Under the pieces are notes generated by a model. It was not told where the DNA came from, ran no database searches, and saw only the letters and a list, made by a program, of their open reading frames with translations. Of a stretch of 64,000 nucleotides of DNA, positions 1 to 10,711 are shown piece after piece (the first letter of the stretch is position 1; the number at the start of each line of letters is the position of its first letter). Origin of the DNA: an uncultured Roseovarius sp. (lineage in GTDB: Bacteria; Pseudomonadota; Alphaproteobacteria; Rhodobacterales; Rhodobacteraceae); assembly GCA_947497295.1 (NCBI GenBank), contig CANMFU010000001.1:1240001-1304000 (forward strand). The letters are read 5' to 3'. The position numbers and the translations under genes were made by a program.

Positions 1-819
1 CACGCCCCATGCTATGCCATAACGCGCACGATTAAGACAGCCAAACGGCCCTTTCAGACCCTCGACATTTGGCAAGATCGCATCTTCGCCGACCTCAACG
101 CCCTTCATCACGATCTCGCCGGTGACAGAGGCGCGCAAGGATTGTTTGCCGGCAATTTTAGGTGCGCTGAGGCCCTTCATGCCCTTCTCCAGCACGAAAC
201 CCTTTATCTTGCCCTCATGCGCATCCGATTTGGCCCAGACGATGAAGACATCTGCGATCGGGCTGTTGGAGATCCACATTTTTGCGCCGGTCAGGCGATA
301 GCCGCCGTCGATCTTCTCGGCGCGGGTCTTCATGCCGGCGGGATCGCTGCCCGCGTCAGGCTCGGTCAGGCCAAAGCAGCCGATCAGCTCGCCGGTGGCG
401 AGTTTGGGCAGATATTTCTGGCGCTGCTCTTCGGTGCCGTAGGCATAGAGCGGGTACATCACCAGAGACGACTGCACGCTCATCATCGAACGATAGCCGC
501 TGTCGACACGCTCGATTTCGCGCGCCACAAGGCCGTAGCTGACATAGCCGCTGCCGATGCCGCCGTACTCTTCAGGGATGGTGGTGCCTAGCAAGCCCAT
601 TTCACCCATCTCGGGGAACAATTCGGGGCTGACCGCCTCGTTGGCGTAATCCTTGATGACCCGCGTTTGCAGCTTTTCCTGCGCATAAGTGCGGGCGCTT
701 TCGGCGATCATCCGCTCTTCTTCCTGCAACTGGTCGTCCAGGCGAAAGGGATCCTTCCAGTCGAAGCTGGCCAGATCGGGGGCATCTTTGGCTTTGAGGG
801 CGGGTGTGTCGAGGCTCAT
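1..819 (-). CDS. gcdH: Glutaryl-CoA dehydrogenase, N-terminal 273 residues (runs off the left edge)
   Basis: This acyl-CoA dehydrogenase family flavoenzyme would oxidatively decarboxylate glutaryl-CoA to crotonyl-CoA in lysine, tryptophan or glutarate catabolism, passing electrons to ETF. The frame is open from the ATG at 819 to base 1, so the C-terminal part lies outside the window. Residues 111-121 ([11 protein letters not shown]) are characteristic of the glutaryl-CoA branch, and residues 149-160 ([12 protein letters not shown]) form the usual flavin-contact segment. It is divergent from a LysR regulator, which is the common arrangement for gcdH in Proteobacteria. The branch assignment rests on these motifs; another short-chain acyl-CoA dehydrogenase is the only real alternative. 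Confidence 0.9.
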   Translation of the reverse strand, partial: MSLDTPALKAKDAPDLASFDWKDPFRLDDQLQEEERMIAESARTYAQEKLQTRVIKDYANEAVSPELFPEMGEMGLLGTTIPEEYGGIGSGYVSYGLVAREIERVDSGYRSMMSVQSSLVMYPLYAYGTEEQRQKYLPKLATGELIGCFGLTEPDAGSDPAGMKTRAEKIDGGYRLTGAKMWISNSPIADVFIVWAKSDAHEGKIKGFVLEKGMKGLSAPKIAGKQSLRASVTGEIVMKGVEVGEDAILPNVEGLKGPFGCLNRARYGIAWGV

Positions 820-926
820 AAAACTACCTTTCCATGAGTTTATCATGCGTTATGCTTGCGATATATCGCTTTTGAACCCAAAAGAATACCAAGTCTTTTG
901 TCGGAACCTATGAGGAAACGGAATAG
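820..926. promoter_or_regulatory. Divergent promoter region gcdH / LysR gene
   Basis: These 107 bases separate the start codons of gcdH (minus) and the LysR-type regulator (plus), so they must hold both promoters and probably the LysR operator. The stretch is clearly more AT-rich than its flanks. I cannot point to a single convincing T-N11-A operator. A GAGGAAA ribosome-binding stretch precedes the regulator ATG. Confidence 0.6.
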
Positions 927-1835
927 ATGGCTCTGCCCCGCAGATTCCTGCCCTCTATCGCCAGCCTGCGCGCGCTGGAAGCGCTGGACCGGCTGGGCAG
1001 CGCAACTGCCGCCGCTGACGCGCTGACGCTGACCCAAAGCGCGGTGAGCCGCCAGATACAGGCGCTGGAGGAACAGTTGGGCGTTACGGTGATTGTCCGG
1101 GACGGGCGGCGCATCGCGCTGACGCCGGATGCGGTGCAATACGCCGCCGAGGTGCGCGCGGCGCTGAACCAGATCGCGCAAGCCTCGCTGAAACTGACAG
1201 TCAATCCGTCGGGCGGCGCGCTGAATCTGGCGATCCTGCCGACTTTTGGAATGCGCTGGCTGGTGCCGCGCCTGCCGGATTTTGCGCGCAGCCATCCGGA
1301 GGTGACGCTGAACCTGTCAACGCGAATAAAGCCGTTTAACTTCGCGTTGGAACCTTTTGATGCGGCAATACATTTCGGATTGTCTGATTGGCCGGGAACG
1401 CAGTCGATGCGCCTGCGCGGCGAGGCAGTCGTCGCCGTCTGCGCTCCTGGGTTGATCGCAGCCAAACCGCCCGGCACTGCCGCCGGTCTGCTGGATATGC
1501 CGTTGATGCATATTGAAACGCGGCCCCACGCATGGCGCGCATGGTTCGCCGCCCATGGGGTGGAAACGAGCCGCGTAACCGGGACGATATATGACCAGTT
1601 TTCAACCATCACGCAGGCCGCATTGCACGGGCTGGGTGTGGCGCTTCTTCCGGAATATCTGGCCAAGGGGGATATCGCGGCAGGCCGACTTGTCATCGCT
1701 TGGGGCGATCCGACCCCCAGCCCCGGCGCCTATCATCTGGTCTGGCCGGACGCCAAAACCGGCGATGGCGCGCTCACAAAATTCCGGGATTGGCTGGCAA
1801 CTCAAATCGGCGAGGATGATCTGCTGCCGCGTTAG
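927..1835 (+). CDS. LysR-type transcriptional regulator (GcvA-like group)
   Basis: A 302-residue LysR regulator. The N-terminal winged helix-turn-helix covers about residues 10-68, with the typical recognition segment [15 protein letters not shown]. The rest is the periplasmic-binding-protein-like effector domain starting near residue 95. [18 protein letters not shown] at the start is typical of the GcvA/AmpR subgroup. Its head-to-head position with gcdH suggests that it controls glutarate/glutaryl-CoA use, as known for gcdH-linked LysR regulators; that role is inferred from position only. The stop codon overlaps the convergent gamma-carbonic-anhydrase-like gene by 4 bases. Confidence 0.9.
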   Translation: MALPRRFLPSIASLRALEALDRLGSATAAADALTLTQSAVSRQIQALEEQLGVTVIVRDGRRIALTPDAVQYAAEVRAALNQIAQASLKLTVNPSGGALNLAILPTFGMRWLVPRLPDFARSHPEVTLNLSTRIKPFNFALEPFDAAIHFGLSDWPGTQSMRLRGEAVVAVCAPGLIAAKPPGTAAGLLDMPLMHIETRPHAWRAWFAAHGVETSRVTGTIYDQFSTITQAALHGLGVALLPEYLAKGDIAAGRLVIAWGDPTPSPGAYHLVWPDAKTGDGALTKFRDWLATQIGEDDLLPR

Positions 1836-2374
1836 GATGAAGCAGCGTCGTCAATCGGCGCAAGCCCTACGCGAAAGCGGCGCATCTTGTCTTGATAGCC
1901 CAGTGCGCTTTTGCGCAGACCCTCGATGGCGGCGGCGTCCAGTTGGCGCACCACCTTGCCCGGGGCACCCACGACAAGCGATCCGTCCGGGATCTGCTTG
2001 CCTTCGGTGATCAGCGCACCCGCCCCGATCAGGCAGTTGCGCCCGATCACTGCGCCGTTCAGTACGGTTGCACCCATACCGATCAGCGTATTGTCGCCAA
2101 TGGTGCAGCCGTGCAGCATCGCCTTGTGTCCGATCGTGCAACCCGCGCCAATCGTCAGCGGAAAACCCATATCTGTGTGCATAACGCAGTTTTCCTGCAC
2201 ATTCGTGCCTGCGCCGATGTGAATCACCTCGTTATCACCGCGCAAGGCGGCACCGAACCAGACAGAGGTGCCGCCTTCCAGCACCACGCGCCCGATCACA
2301 TGCGCCCCGGGGGCGATCCAGTAATCTCTGTCTTCGGGTGTGATCGGTGTATGATCCTCGAATTTATACATCAT
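1832..2374 (-). CDS. Gamma carbonic anhydrase family protein (left-handed beta-helix)
   Basis: A 180-residue hexapeptide-repeat protein of the YrdA/PaaY/CaiE group. Repeated I-G-x-x-x motifs run from about residue 22 to 150 and would form a trimeric left-handed beta-helix. The residues expected to bind metal are present: a histidine in CVMHTD (about 67) and two in GHKAMLH (about 84 and 89). This supports a metal-binding, possibly carbonic anhydrase, function, but many members have no proven activity. It starts inside the gmk stop region (ATGA overlap, 2371-2374), so the two are translationally coupled. Confidence 0.88.
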   Translation of the reverse strand: MMYKFEDHTPITPEDRDYWIAPGAHVIGRVVLEGGTSVWFGAALRGDNEVIHIGAGTNVQENCVMHTDMGFPLTIGAGCTIGHKAMLHGCTIGDNTLIGMGATVLNGAVIGRNCLIGAGALITEGKQIPDGSLVVGAPGKVVRQLDAAAIEGLRKSALGYQDKMRRFRVGLAPIDDAASS

Positions 2375-3012
2375 GTTCGGTCCTCGAATTCCATTTGAAG
2401 GTTGCGCACATGCTCGGTCAGGGCTGGCTGCTGAATGCGGCGCAAGCGCGCGGCGGCGATGATCTGTTTAAGCTTGGCGTCCGTCCCGTCCAGATCGTCA
2501 TTGGTCAACACATAATCATATTCGGCCCAATGGCTGATCTCGTCCCAGCTTTTCTGCATGCGCTTGGCGATGACTTCGGGGCTGTCCTGACCGCGCGTTT
2601 CCAGCCTGCGGCGCAGTTCCGCAATCGACGGCGGCAGGATGAAAATCGACAAGGTGTGTTTGCCCAGATCCGAGTTCTGGATCTGCTGTGCGCCCTGCCA
2701 ATCAATGTCGAACAGTACATCCCGGCCCTGATTGATTGCGGCCTCGACCGGCCCCTTGGGCGAGCCGTAGAGATTGCCAAAAACGAACGCGTGTTCCAGC
2801 ATCTGGCCGTCATTCACCTGACGTTTGAAATCGTCGGTCTGCAAAAAATAGTAATCGGTGCCATCAACTTCGCCGTCGCGCGCTGCGCGGGTGGTGGCGG
2901 AGACTGAAAACAGCACATTCTCGTCCCACTCGCGCAGGCGGCGCGACAGGGTGGATTTGCCAGCGCCGGAGGGCGACGACAGGATAATCAACAATCCGCG
3001 ACGATTACTCAT
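2371..3012 (-). CDS. gmk: Guanylate kinase
   Basis: Guanylate kinase converts GMP to GDP with ATP, an essential step in nucleotide supply. The 213-residue length is normal. The P-loop [10 protein letters not shown] lies at residues 12-21, and the GMP-binding region with [12 protein letters not shown] follows at about 45-56. It lies just downstream of yicC (3-base gap) and overlaps the next gene by four bases. The yicC-gmk pair is widely conserved in bacteria. Confidence 0.97.
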   Translation of the reverse strand: MSNRRGLLIILSSPSGAGKSTLSRRLREWDENVLFSVSATTRAARDGEVDGTDYYFLQTDDFKRQVNDGQMLEHAFVFGNLYGSPKGPVEAAINQGRDVLFDIDWQGAQQIQNSDLGKHTLSIFILPPSIAELRRRLETRGQDSPEVIAKRMQKSWDEISHWAEYDYVLTNDDLDGTDAKLKQIIAAARLRRIQQPALTEHVRNLQMEFEDRT

Positions 3013-3015
3013 GTC

Positions 3016-3921
3016 TTATTCCACATTCTGGACTTGTTCGCGCATCTGGTCGATCGCGACCTTCAGCTCTACCCCGATGGCGGTCAGCGCGCTGTTTTGC
3101 GCCTTGGAGCACAACGTGTTGGCTTCGCGGTTGAACTCCTGGCTGAGAAAATCCAGCTTTCGTCCCACCGGGTCGCCACTGACCAGCAGATCGCGCGCGG
3201 CACTCACATGAGCGTGCAGGCGACCGATTTCTTCGGTTATATCGGCCTTGACGGCGATCAGCGCCAGCTCTTGTGCAACGCGGTCCGGATCGGCGCCGTT
3301 TGCGGTCTCCATCACGCGGGCAAGGTTGGCGGCCAGGGCCGCTGCCATTTCAGGCGCGCGCGCCTTGGCGGCGGTGGTAGCGGCGTCCGTCAGGCGCGCT
3401 ATGTCGGCCAGGTGCGCTTCCAGCAGCACATGCAGCGCGGCCCCCTCGCTGGCCCGCATGGCAGCAAAATCGGCCAGGACGATTTCGAAATCGGTGCAAA
3501 CTGCGGCTTTAAGCGCCTTTGTATCCGCCTCATCGCTTGCCGTTTCCAGCACGCCGCGCACAGACAGGACATCTCCGGGTCGCGCCGGGGCCAGCGACAG
3601 GCCACGCTCCATCGCGCGGGTCTCGACCTCGGCCATCGCTTGCAGTGCATCTTCGAGATGGGTGGCATTCACCCGCAGTCGCCCGCCTGTTTCCTCGGCC
3701 TGCACACGCAAGCTGAGCGATATGTTGCCGCGCGCAGCCGCGCTGGACAGACGCGTGCGCAGTGCGGCCTCCAGCCCGGCGATCCAGTCAGGCACACGCA
3801 GGCGCAGATCCAGACCCTTGCCATTGACGCTGCGCAACTCCCACGTCCAGGACCAGGGGCCGTCACTGCCACGCCCGGCGGCAAAGCCTGTCATCGAATT
3901 CACTGTCCGCGATGTCGTCAT
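3016..3921 (-). CDS. yicC: YicC family endoribonuclease-like protein
   Basis: A 301-residue YicC protein: the N-terminal YicC domain begins with NSMTGFA at residues 8-14 and the C-terminal DUF1732 domain ends in LKVAIDQMREQVQNVE. The family has been linked to RNA decay as an endoribonuclease. A longer frame exists upstream (to 4059). I chose the ATG at 3921 because a GGGGG ribosome-binding stretch lies just before it and because the family starts a few residues before the SMTGFA motif. It forms an operon with gmk. Confidence 0.93.
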   Translation of the reverse strand: MTTSRTVNSMTGFAAGRGSDGPWSWTWELRSVNGKGLDLRLRVPDWIAGLEAALRTRLSSAAARGNISLSLRVQAEETGGRLRVNATHLEDALQAMAEVETRAMERGLSLAPARPGDVLSVRGVLETASDEADTKALKAAVCTDFEIVLADFAAMRASEGAALHVLLEAHLADIARLTDAATTAAKARAPEMAAALAANLARVMETANGADPDRVAQELALIAVKADITEEIGRLHAHVSAARDLLVSGDPVGRKLDFLSQEFNREANTLCSKAQNSALTAIGVELKVAIDQMREQVQNVE

Positions 3922-4205
3922 GTCGCCCCCTGCCGGTTTGCGCCACATCCCTAAGCCCTGCACGCTTGCCTGGCAAGTCACCGGGCGAAGGCCGCCACGC
4001 TCGGACAGGGTTAACCATTTGCATCGGATTTTAGACAAAATCGATCCCACTTGTGGCATACTCTATGGGACGGGTCTTGGCCTGCCGAGTCTGGTGGTCA
4101 CGGTATCGGCGCAGATTTCATGCCAATACCCGGGAACCACCCGGCAAGGGCGCGGTTGAACCGTCACATTGAGATCGCCAACAAGGGCGAGAAAGGCTGC
4201 ACAAG

Positions 4206-4913
4206 ATGACGCGCGATATCGACACAACCGACGGCCGCAAGACGTCAAGCCTGCGCGCCGTGACCTCCGGCATTGATGATGCCCCCGGCATGGTAACGGT
4301 GCAGGATGCCGACTTGACTGATTTTGTCGCCTATTGGCAGCGCATGCGCCGGGGGCCGGATGTGCCCCACCGCTCGGACATCGACCCTCGCGGGATCGAG
4401 CCGCTGCTGGCCAGTGCATTCATTGCGGAACGCATCGCACCCGGCCTTGCCCGGATGAGAATCGCAGGCAGTCATCTTACTGACCTGATGGGAATGGAGG
4501 TGCGCGGCATGCCCCTGAGTGCTTTCATTACCCCTGCGCACCGCGATGCGCTGTCGCATCACCTGGTGCGACTTTTTGATCAGCCCGCAATGCTGCGCCT
4601 GTCATTGGTATCGCCGGATGCGCCCGGACTGAAAGGCGTCATGTTGATCCTGCCCTTACGCAGTGATCTGGGCGACATATCGCGCGCGCTGGGATGTTTG
4701 GTGACCGAGGGAAACGTGGGCCGTGGGCCGCGCCGGTTTGATATCACCGACGCACAGATCACTCCGTTGGAAGGTGCCGCGTCGATGATAAATCCGGCAG
4801 TCACCGCCGCTCCGAAAATCGTGCCAACCACCGGCAACGTCAATGCGGCAGGCGCCAAGGATCAAGGGAAGCGCACCGGTGAGCGTTCCTACTTGCGCTT
4901 GATCAAAGGCTGA
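4206..4913 (+). CDS. PAS_5-family sensory protein
   Basis: A 235-residue soluble protein. Residues 35-175 match the PAS_5 type domain common in Rhodobacterales and Rhizobiales: a start such as FVAYWQRMRRG, then IDPRGIEPLL, and a small-ligand-type fold with LVRLFDQPAMLRL. There is no output domain or transmembrane segment, so it is probably a single-domain sensor or adaptor. The last 50 residues look disordered and basic. It stands alone and ends at a strong bidirectional terminator. The ligand and partner cannot be deduced. Confidence 0.8.
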   Translation: MTRDIDTTDGRKTSSLRAVTSGIDDAPGMVTVQDADLTDFVAYWQRMRRGPDVPHRSDIDPRGIEPLLASAFIAERIAPGLARMRIAGSHLTDLMGMEVRGMPLSAFITPAHRDALSHHLVRLFDQPAMLRLSLVSPDAPGLKGVMLILPLRSDLGDISRALGCLVTEGNVGRGPRRFDITDAQITPLEGAASMINPAVTAAPKIVPTTGNVNAAGAKDQGKRTGERSYLRLIKG

Positions 4914-4933
4914 GAACAGCCGCGTCCTTGTAA

Positions 4934-4972
4934 AGAAAAAGGCCACCCGACTCATGCCGGGTGGCCTTTTTT
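4934..4972. terminator. Bidirectional intrinsic terminator
   Basis: The 9-bp stem GGCCACCCG (4941-4949) pairs with CGGGTGGCC (4958-4966). It is flanked by an A-run on the left and a T-run on the right that extend the stem and serve both directions. It lies between the convergent PAS_5 gene and DAHP synthase gene. Confidence 0.9.
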
Positions 4973-5000
4973 GAAATACCCTCTGGATCGATAAGCCAGA

Positions 5001-6368
5001 TCAGACCGCTTCAGCGTGCAGATCCTGACGAAACGCCGACAGTTCCTCTGCGACGAGAAATGCCAGTTCCAGCGATTGCGACGCGTTAAGGCGCGGGTCG
5101 CAGGCGGTGTGGTAACGATCACTCAGGTTCTCGTCGGTGACAGCGTGAACCCCGCCGGTGCATTCGGTCACGTCCTGTCCGGTCATTTCGAAATGCACCC
5201 CACCTGGGATTGTTCCCTCGGCCTTGTGAACGGCGAAAAATTCGCGCACTTCACGTAGAACGGCATCAAAGGGGCGGGTCTTGTAACCCGAGTCCGATTT
5301 GATCGTGTTGCCATGCATTGGATCGCAAACCCAAAGCACGTTGGCCCCCTCGGCCTGAACAACGCGTATAAGCCGCGTCAGATGCTCCTGCACCTTGCCC
5401 GCGCCGAACCGCGCGATCAGGGTCAGGCGGCCCGCCTCGTTTTTTGGGTTCAACTTGGCCAGCAGCACCTTCAGATCATCCTCGGTCATGCTGGGTCCAC
5501 ATTTTAGACCGATGGGGTTCAGCACACCACTGGCGAAATTCACATGCGCGCCATCCGGCTGGCGCGTGCGGTCCCCGATCCAGATCATGTGACCCGATCC
5601 AGCCAGCCAATTGCCCGACGTGCTGTCGAGGCGTGTCAAAGCTTCTTCATACTCCAGCAATAGAGATTCGTGACTGGTGTAGAAATCGACTGTCTGAAGC
5701 GCCTCATTGCTGCCGTCGTTGATCCCGGCGGCGCGCATGAAATCCAACGCATCGCTGATACGGCCGGCCATCTCACGGTAGCGCGCCGCCTTCTCGCCTT
5801 CGGTAAAGCTCAGCGTCCAGCTGTGGACCTTGTTCATGTCCGCATAACCGCCCTTGGAAAACGCGCGCAGCAGGTTCAGCGTTGCCGCTGATTGCGTGTA
5901 AGCTTGCAGCATCTTCGCGGGGTCCGGGATGCGCGCGGCCTCAGAGAACGGCAATTCGTTAATGATGTCGCCGCGGTAGCTGGGCAATTCGACGCCGTCC
6001 ACTGTTTCGGTAGGGGCACTGCGCGGCTTGGCGAATTGGCCGGCCATGCGGCCTACCTTGACGACCGGCACCTTGGCCCCAAAGGTCAGCACCATTGCCA
6101 TTTGCAACATAACCTTGAACGTGTCGCGGATCGCATCTGCGCTGAACTGTTCGAAAGCCTCGGCGCAATCACCGCCTTGAAGCAGGAACGCGTCGCCACG
6201 CGACGCTGCGCCCAGTTGCGCCTTCAGGCGTCGTGCCTCACCAGCAAAGACCAGCGGCGGAAACTGAGAGAGGCGGGCCTCAACCGTGCTCAGCGCGGCC
6301 GGGTCGGTATAGTCCGGCATTTGGATGCGCGGCTTGTCGCGCCAGTCGGATTTTGTCCATTCTGCCAT
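5001..6368 (-). CDS. 3-deoxy-7-phosphoheptulonate synthase, class II
   Basis: Class II DAHP synthase condenses phosphoenolpyruvate and erythrose-4-phosphate, the first step of the shikimate pathway. About 455 residues, the normal length for plant/actinobacterial-type enzymes. Clear family blocks are QGGDCAEAF (about 62-70), [17 protein letters not shown] (about 100-116), [10 protein letters not shown] (about 282-291) and [10 protein letters not shown] (about 345-354). A frame extends three codons further (6377), but the ATG at 6368 gives the usual MAEWTKSDW start. It is monocistronic, divergent from the GlxA-type gene. Use of class II rather than class I is typical of Rhodobacterales. Confidence 0.95.
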   Translation of the reverse strand: MAEWTKSDWRDKPRIQMPDYTDPAALSTVEARLSQFPPLVFAGEARRLKAQLGAASRGDAFLLQGGDCAEAFEQFSADAIRDTFKVMLQMAMVLTFGAKVPVVKVGRMAGQFAKPRSAPTETVDGVELPSYRGDIINELPFSEAARIPDPAKMLQAYTQSAATLNLLRAFSKGGYADMNKVHSWTLSFTEGEKAARYREMAGRISDALDFMRAAGINDGSNEALQTVDFYTSHESLLLEYEEALTRLDSTSGNWLAGSGHMIWIGDRTRQPDGAHVNFASGVLNPIGLKCGPSMTEDDLKVLLAKLNPKNEAGRLTLIARFGAGKVQEHLTRLIRVVQAEGANVLWVCDPMHGNTIKSDSGYKTRPFDAVLREVREFFAVHKAEGTIPGGVHFEMTGQDVTECTGGVHAVTDENLSDRYHTACDPRLNASQSLELAFLVAEELSAFRQDLHAEAV

Positions 6369-6540
6369 TGTCTGCACTCCGCCATAAGCAATTCTGAACC
6401 GGATCTATACTGAATCAGCCACCGGGTGGCCATACGAATCTTGCCCCCAAGCTGTCAAATCCTCGTGCAATCCCTTGTCAAACACGCTTTTTTCGTGGAT
6501 CACCGAATAGGACCCATCGTCAGGCGGAGGACGTTGATCA

Positions 6541-7542
6541 ATGCCAAGCGACCAGCCACACCGTCATCCGGGCGCTCAAAACGCCCCGCGCCGCTTTGTT
6601 TTTGTCCTGTTGGACAACTTTACATTGCTCAGCTTCGCGGCAGCCATCGAATGTCTGCGCATCGCAAACCGCATGGCCGAAAAGCAACTGTATGACTGGA
6701 CGGTGATCGGTGACGGCGGAGATGTCATCGCCTGCTCGGCAGGCGCGCGTTTTCAACTGGACGGACCATTGGGCGAATTGCTGCGCGACGATACCATGCT
6801 GATTTGCGGCGGGATCGAGATCCATCAGGCGACAACGAAACGTGTGGTGAACTGGCTGCGCCGGGAGGCGCGGCGCGGGCTTAAAATGGGCGGGCTTTGT
6901 ACTGCGTCTTACGTGATGGCGCGTGCAGGGCTGCTGGATGGCAAGCGCGCAACAATCCACTGGGAAAACCATGACAGCTTTGCCGAGGACTTTCCCGAAG
7001 TGCATTTGACCAAATCGGTCTTTACCATCGATGGCAACCGCATGACGACAGCCGGCGGTACGTCCTCGATTGATCTGATGCTGGGCATCATTGCGCAGGA
7101 TCACGATGAAAAGCTGGCCAATGCGGTCGCCGATCAGTTGATCTATTCCTCGATCCGCACGGATCAGGATACGCAGCGCCTGTCGGTGCCCACCCGCATT
7201 GGGGTGCGCCATCCCAAGCTGGGTCAGGTCATCCAACTGATGGAGGCCAATATCGAAGAGCCGATCAGCCCGGCCATACTGGCGCGAGACGCGGGCATGT
7301 CCACACGCCAGTTAGAGCGACTGTTCCGCCGCTATCTCAGCCGCTCGCCCAAGCGATATTATATGGAACTTCGCTTGCAAAAGGCGCGCAACCTGTTGAT
7401 GCAGACCGATATGACGGTGATCAATGTGGCGCTGGCTTGCGGGTTTTCGTCGCCATCACATTTTTCGAAATGCTACCGGGCCCACTACAATACCACCCCG
7501 TATCGCGAGCGCGGTGCGCAGTCTTCGCGCGTGTCGCTGTAA
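6541..7542 (+). CDS. GlxA family AraC-type transcriptional regulator
   Basis: A 333-residue regulator with an N-terminal DJ-1/PfpI-like amidotransferase-fold domain (residues about 18-185) and a C-terminal AraC double helix-turn-helix (about 230-325, ending in the signature NVALACGFSSPSHFSKCYR). The nucleophile-elbow region GGLCTASYVMARAG keeps a cysteine. Members in this order control use of quaternary amines or amino acids, but no target operon is adjacent. A GGAGG ribosome-binding site lies about 10 bases before the ATG. Confidence 0.9.
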   Translation: MPSDQPHRHPGAQNAPRRFVFVLLDNFTLLSFAAAIECLRIANRMAEKQLYDWTVIGDGGDVIACSAGARFQLDGPLGELLRDDTMLICGGIEIHQATTKRVVNWLRREARRGLKMGGLCTASYVMARAGLLDGKRATIHWENHDSFAEDFPEVHLTKSVFTIDGNRMTTAGGTSSIDLMLGIIAQDHDEKLANAVADQLIYSSIRTDQDTQRLSVPTRIGVRHPKLGQVIQLMEANIEEPISPAILARDAGMSTRQLERLFRRYLSRSPKRYYMELRLQKARNLLMQTDMTVINVALACGFSSPSHFSKCYRAHYNTTPYRERGAQSSRVSL

Positions 7543-7546
7543 CCCT

Positions 7547-8638
7547 TTAGGGTGACAGGCGGTACAGCGCGCCCTGCCCTTCACTGAGAAACCAAATCGT
7601 GCCGTCCGGTGCCTCGCGAATATCGCGAAGGCGCGCCGTCTCGGCGCTTTGCAGGCGCTGCACCTCACTCAGTGGATCGCCCGACAGACGCGAGATAAAG
7701 CCGAATTTAAGTGACCCGGAAAAGAAATCGCCGCGCCATTCGGGCCAAAGCCGCCCCGAATAGATCATCAGACCCGAAGGCGCGATGCTGGGATCCCAAT
7801 AAAATGCGGGTTGTTCCATGCCCGGCTTGGCCGTTCCCTCGCCAATGCGTGCGCCCGAGTAATGCCTGCCGTAGGAAATGACAGGCCAGCCGTAATTAGC
7901 ACTTCTGGCGATACGGTTCACCTCGTCACCGCCCTTGGCGCCATGCTCATTGATCCACAGATTGCCGTCGGCATCCAGACTGGCCCCTTGCGGATTACGG
8001 TGCCCGTAGGACCAGATCGCCGGGCGGGCGCCCTCCTGTCCAGCGAAAGGGTTGCCCGGCGCCGGTGTGCCATCGCGCGTCAGACGCAGAACACTGCCGT
8101 TTTCGCGGCTCAGATCCTGCGCCGATGGACGGTCGCCCCGCTCACCTACTGTCATATAAATCATACCGTCAGGTGCTTCGACCAGACGCGACCCGAAATG
8201 TCTGCCACCGCTGCTGCCCTTCGCAATCTGGTAAATGACACGCCAATCGGTTAGCGAGTCTTCCCCGTCTTCCAGTTGCGCAGTCGCCAACGCCGTACCC
8301 GCTCCGCTGCCTTGCCGCACTGCCAGAGTGAAATACAGTTGCCGCGTTTGCGCAAAATCACGCGGGACCAGTACGTCCAGCAATCCGCCCTGGCCGATAT
8401 CTGCGACTTGACCGACACCGCCGACCTGGGTTTTGCGCCCTGCGTCCAAGCGCCACAAAGCGCCGCGTTTTTCAGTGATCAGAACACTGCCATCGGGCAG
8501 AAACCCAAATGCCCAAGGGCTTGCCAACCCGCCCGCCATTTCGGTCACGCGCAATGGTCCGACTGGACCATCCAAGGTTTGTGCACCAAGCGGCACAGCC
8601 ATCCAAAGAATGGCAAGGAACACGTTCAAAAGTTTCAT
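7547..8638 (-). CDS. PQQ-dependent aldose sugar dehydrogenase-like protein (YliI type)
   Basis: A 363-residue exported beta-propeller of the glucose/sorbosone dehydrogenase family. A signal peptide covers about residues 1-19 (cleavage near LGAQ). Motifs typical of soluble aldose dehydrogenases follow: SPWAFGFLPDG (about 40-50), LLDVLVPRDF, GGRHFGSRL (about 145-153), RNPQGASLD and NEHGAKGGDEVN (about 231-242). It would oxidise sugars in the periplasm using PQQ. No PQQ biosynthesis genes are in the window. It is convergent with the GlxA-type gene, with 4 bases between the stops. Confidence 0.9.
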   Translation of the reverse strand: MKLLNVFLAILWMAVPLGAQTLDGPVGPLRVTEMAGGLASPWAFGFLPDGSVLITEKRGALWRLDAGRKTQVGGVGQVADIGQGGLLDVLVPRDFAQTRQLYFTLAVRQGSGAGTALATAQLEDGEDSLTDWRVIYQIAKGSSGGRHFGSRLVEAPDGMIYMTVGERGDRPSAQDLSRENGSVLRLTRDGTPAPGNPFAGQEGARPAIWSYGHRNPQGASLDADGNLWINEHGAKGGDEVNRIARSANYGWPVISYGRHYSGARIGEGTAKPGMEQPAFYWDPSIAPSGLMIYSGRLWPEWRGDFFSGSLKFGFISRLSGDPLSEVQRLQSAETARLRDIREAPDGTIWFLSEGQGALYRLSP

Positions 8639-8743
8639 CGCAAATAGATAATACGCAAGACGTTTGAGAAAAGGTTAGCAAACATCAGATTTTTGCCGGA
8701 AAATCGTGGAGGGGCCTGTAGCCAAAATCAAAAAAACCGACAA

Positions 8744-10684
8744 TCAGGCGCGTTTACCGGCAATTTGCGCCACGCCCAGCACGTCCAGCACTTTTGCCTC
8801 GATCTCGGACGCGCCCATGCCGGCAACTGCGTACATGTCTGCTGGGCTGGCCTGATCGATAAAGATATCCGGCAGCACCATGGAGCGGAATTTCAACCCG
8901 TGGTCGAACACGCCTTCGTCCGACAAGAGCTGCGCGACATGGCTGCCGAACCCACCGACGGCGCCCTCCTCAATGGTGATCAGCGCCTCGTGATCCTCGG
9001 CCAGTCTCAGGATCATGTCGCGGTCCAGCGGTTTGGCAAAACGGGCGTCAGCAATCGTCGGAGTGATGCCCCGCGCCGCCAGCGCCTCGGCAGCGCGGCG
9101 CACCTCGCCAAGGCGAGTTCCAAAGCTGAGGATCGCCACGCGACTGCCTTGGGCGATCATGCGGCCTTTGCCGATCTCCAGCACCGCGCCCTTTTCGGGC
9201 ATGGTCACGCCCTCGCCTTCGCCGCGGGGATAACGGAAGGCAATCGGTCCGTCGTCATAGGCAGCGGCGGTGGCGACCATATGCACCAGCTCGGCCTCGT
9301 CAGCGGCGGCCATGACGACGAATCCCGGCAGATTGGCCAGAAACGCGATGTCATAACTGCCCGCATGGGTCGCCCCATCAGCGCCGACCAGCCCGGCGCG
9401 GTCGATGGCGAAGCGCACCGGTAGGCGCTGAATGGCCACGTCATGCACGACCTGATCATACCCGCGTTGCAGAAACGTTGAATAGAGCGCGCAGAACGGA
9501 CGCAGGCCGCCTGCGGCCATGCCGGCGGCAAAGGTCACGGCGTGCTGTTCGGCGATGCCCACATCAAAGCAGCGCGAGGGATAACGCTCGGCCATCAGGC
9601 CAAGGCCGGTGCCGTCCGGCATCGCCGCCGTGACGGCAACGATACGGTCATCCTTGGCTGCATGATCTACCAGGGCGCGCCCAAAAACCGCCGTATAGCT
9701 GGGCGCATTGCTGGGCGGCTTGCTCTGTTTGCCGGTAATGATGTCGAATTTCGCGGTCGCGTGGCCACCATCATCCGCGCCCTCGGCGGGAGCATAGCCC
9801 TTGCCCTTTTTGGTCAGCACATGGATCAGCATCGGCCCTGTGGCGCGCTGATGCACGGTGCGCAGGATCGCCAGAAGCTGTTCCATGTCGTGCCCATCGA
9901 TGGGGCCAACGTAGGAGAATCCCAGTTCCTCGAACAGCGTGCCGCCCACAGCCAGCCCTTTGAGCATGTCGCGCGCACGTCGCGCGCCCTCCTGCAAGGG
10001 CGGCGGCAGCAGCGAAATGGCGCCTTTTGCAGCGGCCTTGAGTTCCTGAAACGGCTGTTCGGCATAGAGGCGCGACAGATAGGAGGACAGCGCGCCAACG
10101 GGTGGCGCGATCGACATCTCATTGTCATTGAGGATCACGAACATGCGTTTTCCCAGCGCGCCGGCATTGTTCATCGCCTCAAACGCCATGCCCGCGCTCA
10201 TTGCGCCATCACCGATGACCGCCACAGCGTCGCCGTGCCCGGTGTCGCAGGCGCCGCCAAGATCGCGCGCTACGGCAAAGCCTAAGGCCGCACTGATTGA
10301 CGTACTGGAATGGGCCGCGCCAAACGGATCGTAGGGCGACTCGGATCGTTTGGTGAACCCGCTAAGGCCGTCCTTCTGGCGCAGCGTTTTCATTTGGTCG
10401 CGGCGGCTTGTCAGGATCTTGTGAGGATAGCTTTGATGGCTGACATCCCAGATAATCTTGTCACGTGGTGCGTCGAACACCGCATGCAACGCCACAGTTA
10501 GTTCAACCACGCCAAGCCCCGCGCCCAGATGCCCGCCCGTCTGCGATACCGAGCGGATCGTCTCGCCGCGCAGTTCATCTGCAAGGGCCGAAAGTTCGCG
10601 GTCGTTGAGACGTTTCATGTCTGCGGGAGCGTCGATACGGTCCAGCAGTGGAGTCTTTGGCACAGATATTTGCTCGGTGGTCAT
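8744..10684 (-). CDS. dxs: 1-deoxy-D-xylulose-5-phosphate synthase
   Basis: DXS joins pyruvate and glyceraldehyde-3-phosphate in a thiamine-diphosphate-dependent reaction, the entry step of the MEP isoprenoid pathway. 646 residues, the usual length. The thiamine-diphosphate motif starts with GDGAMSAG at residues 158-165. The transketolase pyrimidine-binding domain contains [17 protein letters not shown], and the C-terminal transketolase domain ends with [11 protein letters not shown]. It lies 27 bases downstream of ispA in the conserved xseB-ispA-dxs order. Confidence 0.98.
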   Translation of the reverse strand: MTTEQISVPKTPLLDRIDAPADMKRLNDRELSALADELRGETIRSVSQTGGHLGAGLGVVELTVALHAVFDAPRDKIIWDVSHQSYPHKILTSRRDQMKTLRQKDGLSGFTKRSESPYDPFGAAHSSTSISAALGFAVARDLGGACDTGHGDAVAVIGDGAMSAGMAFEAMNNAGALGKRMFVILNDNEMSIAPPVGALSSYLSRLYAEQPFQELKAAAKGAISLLPPPLQEGARRARDMLKGLAVGGTLFEELGFSYVGPIDGHDMEQLLAILRTVHQRATGPMLIHVLTKKGKGYAPAEGADDGGHATAKFDIITGKQSKPPSNAPSYTAVFGRALVDHAAKDDRIVAVTAAMPDGTGLGLMAERYPSRCFDVGIAEQHAVTFAAGMAAGGLRPFCALYSTFLQRGYDQVVHDVAIQRLPVRFAIDRAGLVGADGATHAGSYDIAFLANLPGFVVMAAADEAELVHMVATAAAYDDGPIAFRYPRGEGEGVTMPEKGAVLEIGKGRMIAQGSRVAILSFGTRLGEVRRAAEALAARGITPTIADARFAKPLDRDMILRLAEDHEALITIEEGAVGGFGSHVAQLLSDEGVFDHGLKFRSMVLPDIFIDQASPADMYAVAGMGASEIEAKVLDVLGVAQIAGKRA

Positions 10685-10711
10685 GGCATGGCCCCTCCCC
10701 GGGGCGTCAGG

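Noticed and set aside
3034..4159. Long plus-strand frames opposite yicC
   Set aside because: Typical antisense shadow frames of a high-GC gene; yicC has the family motifs and ribosome-binding site.
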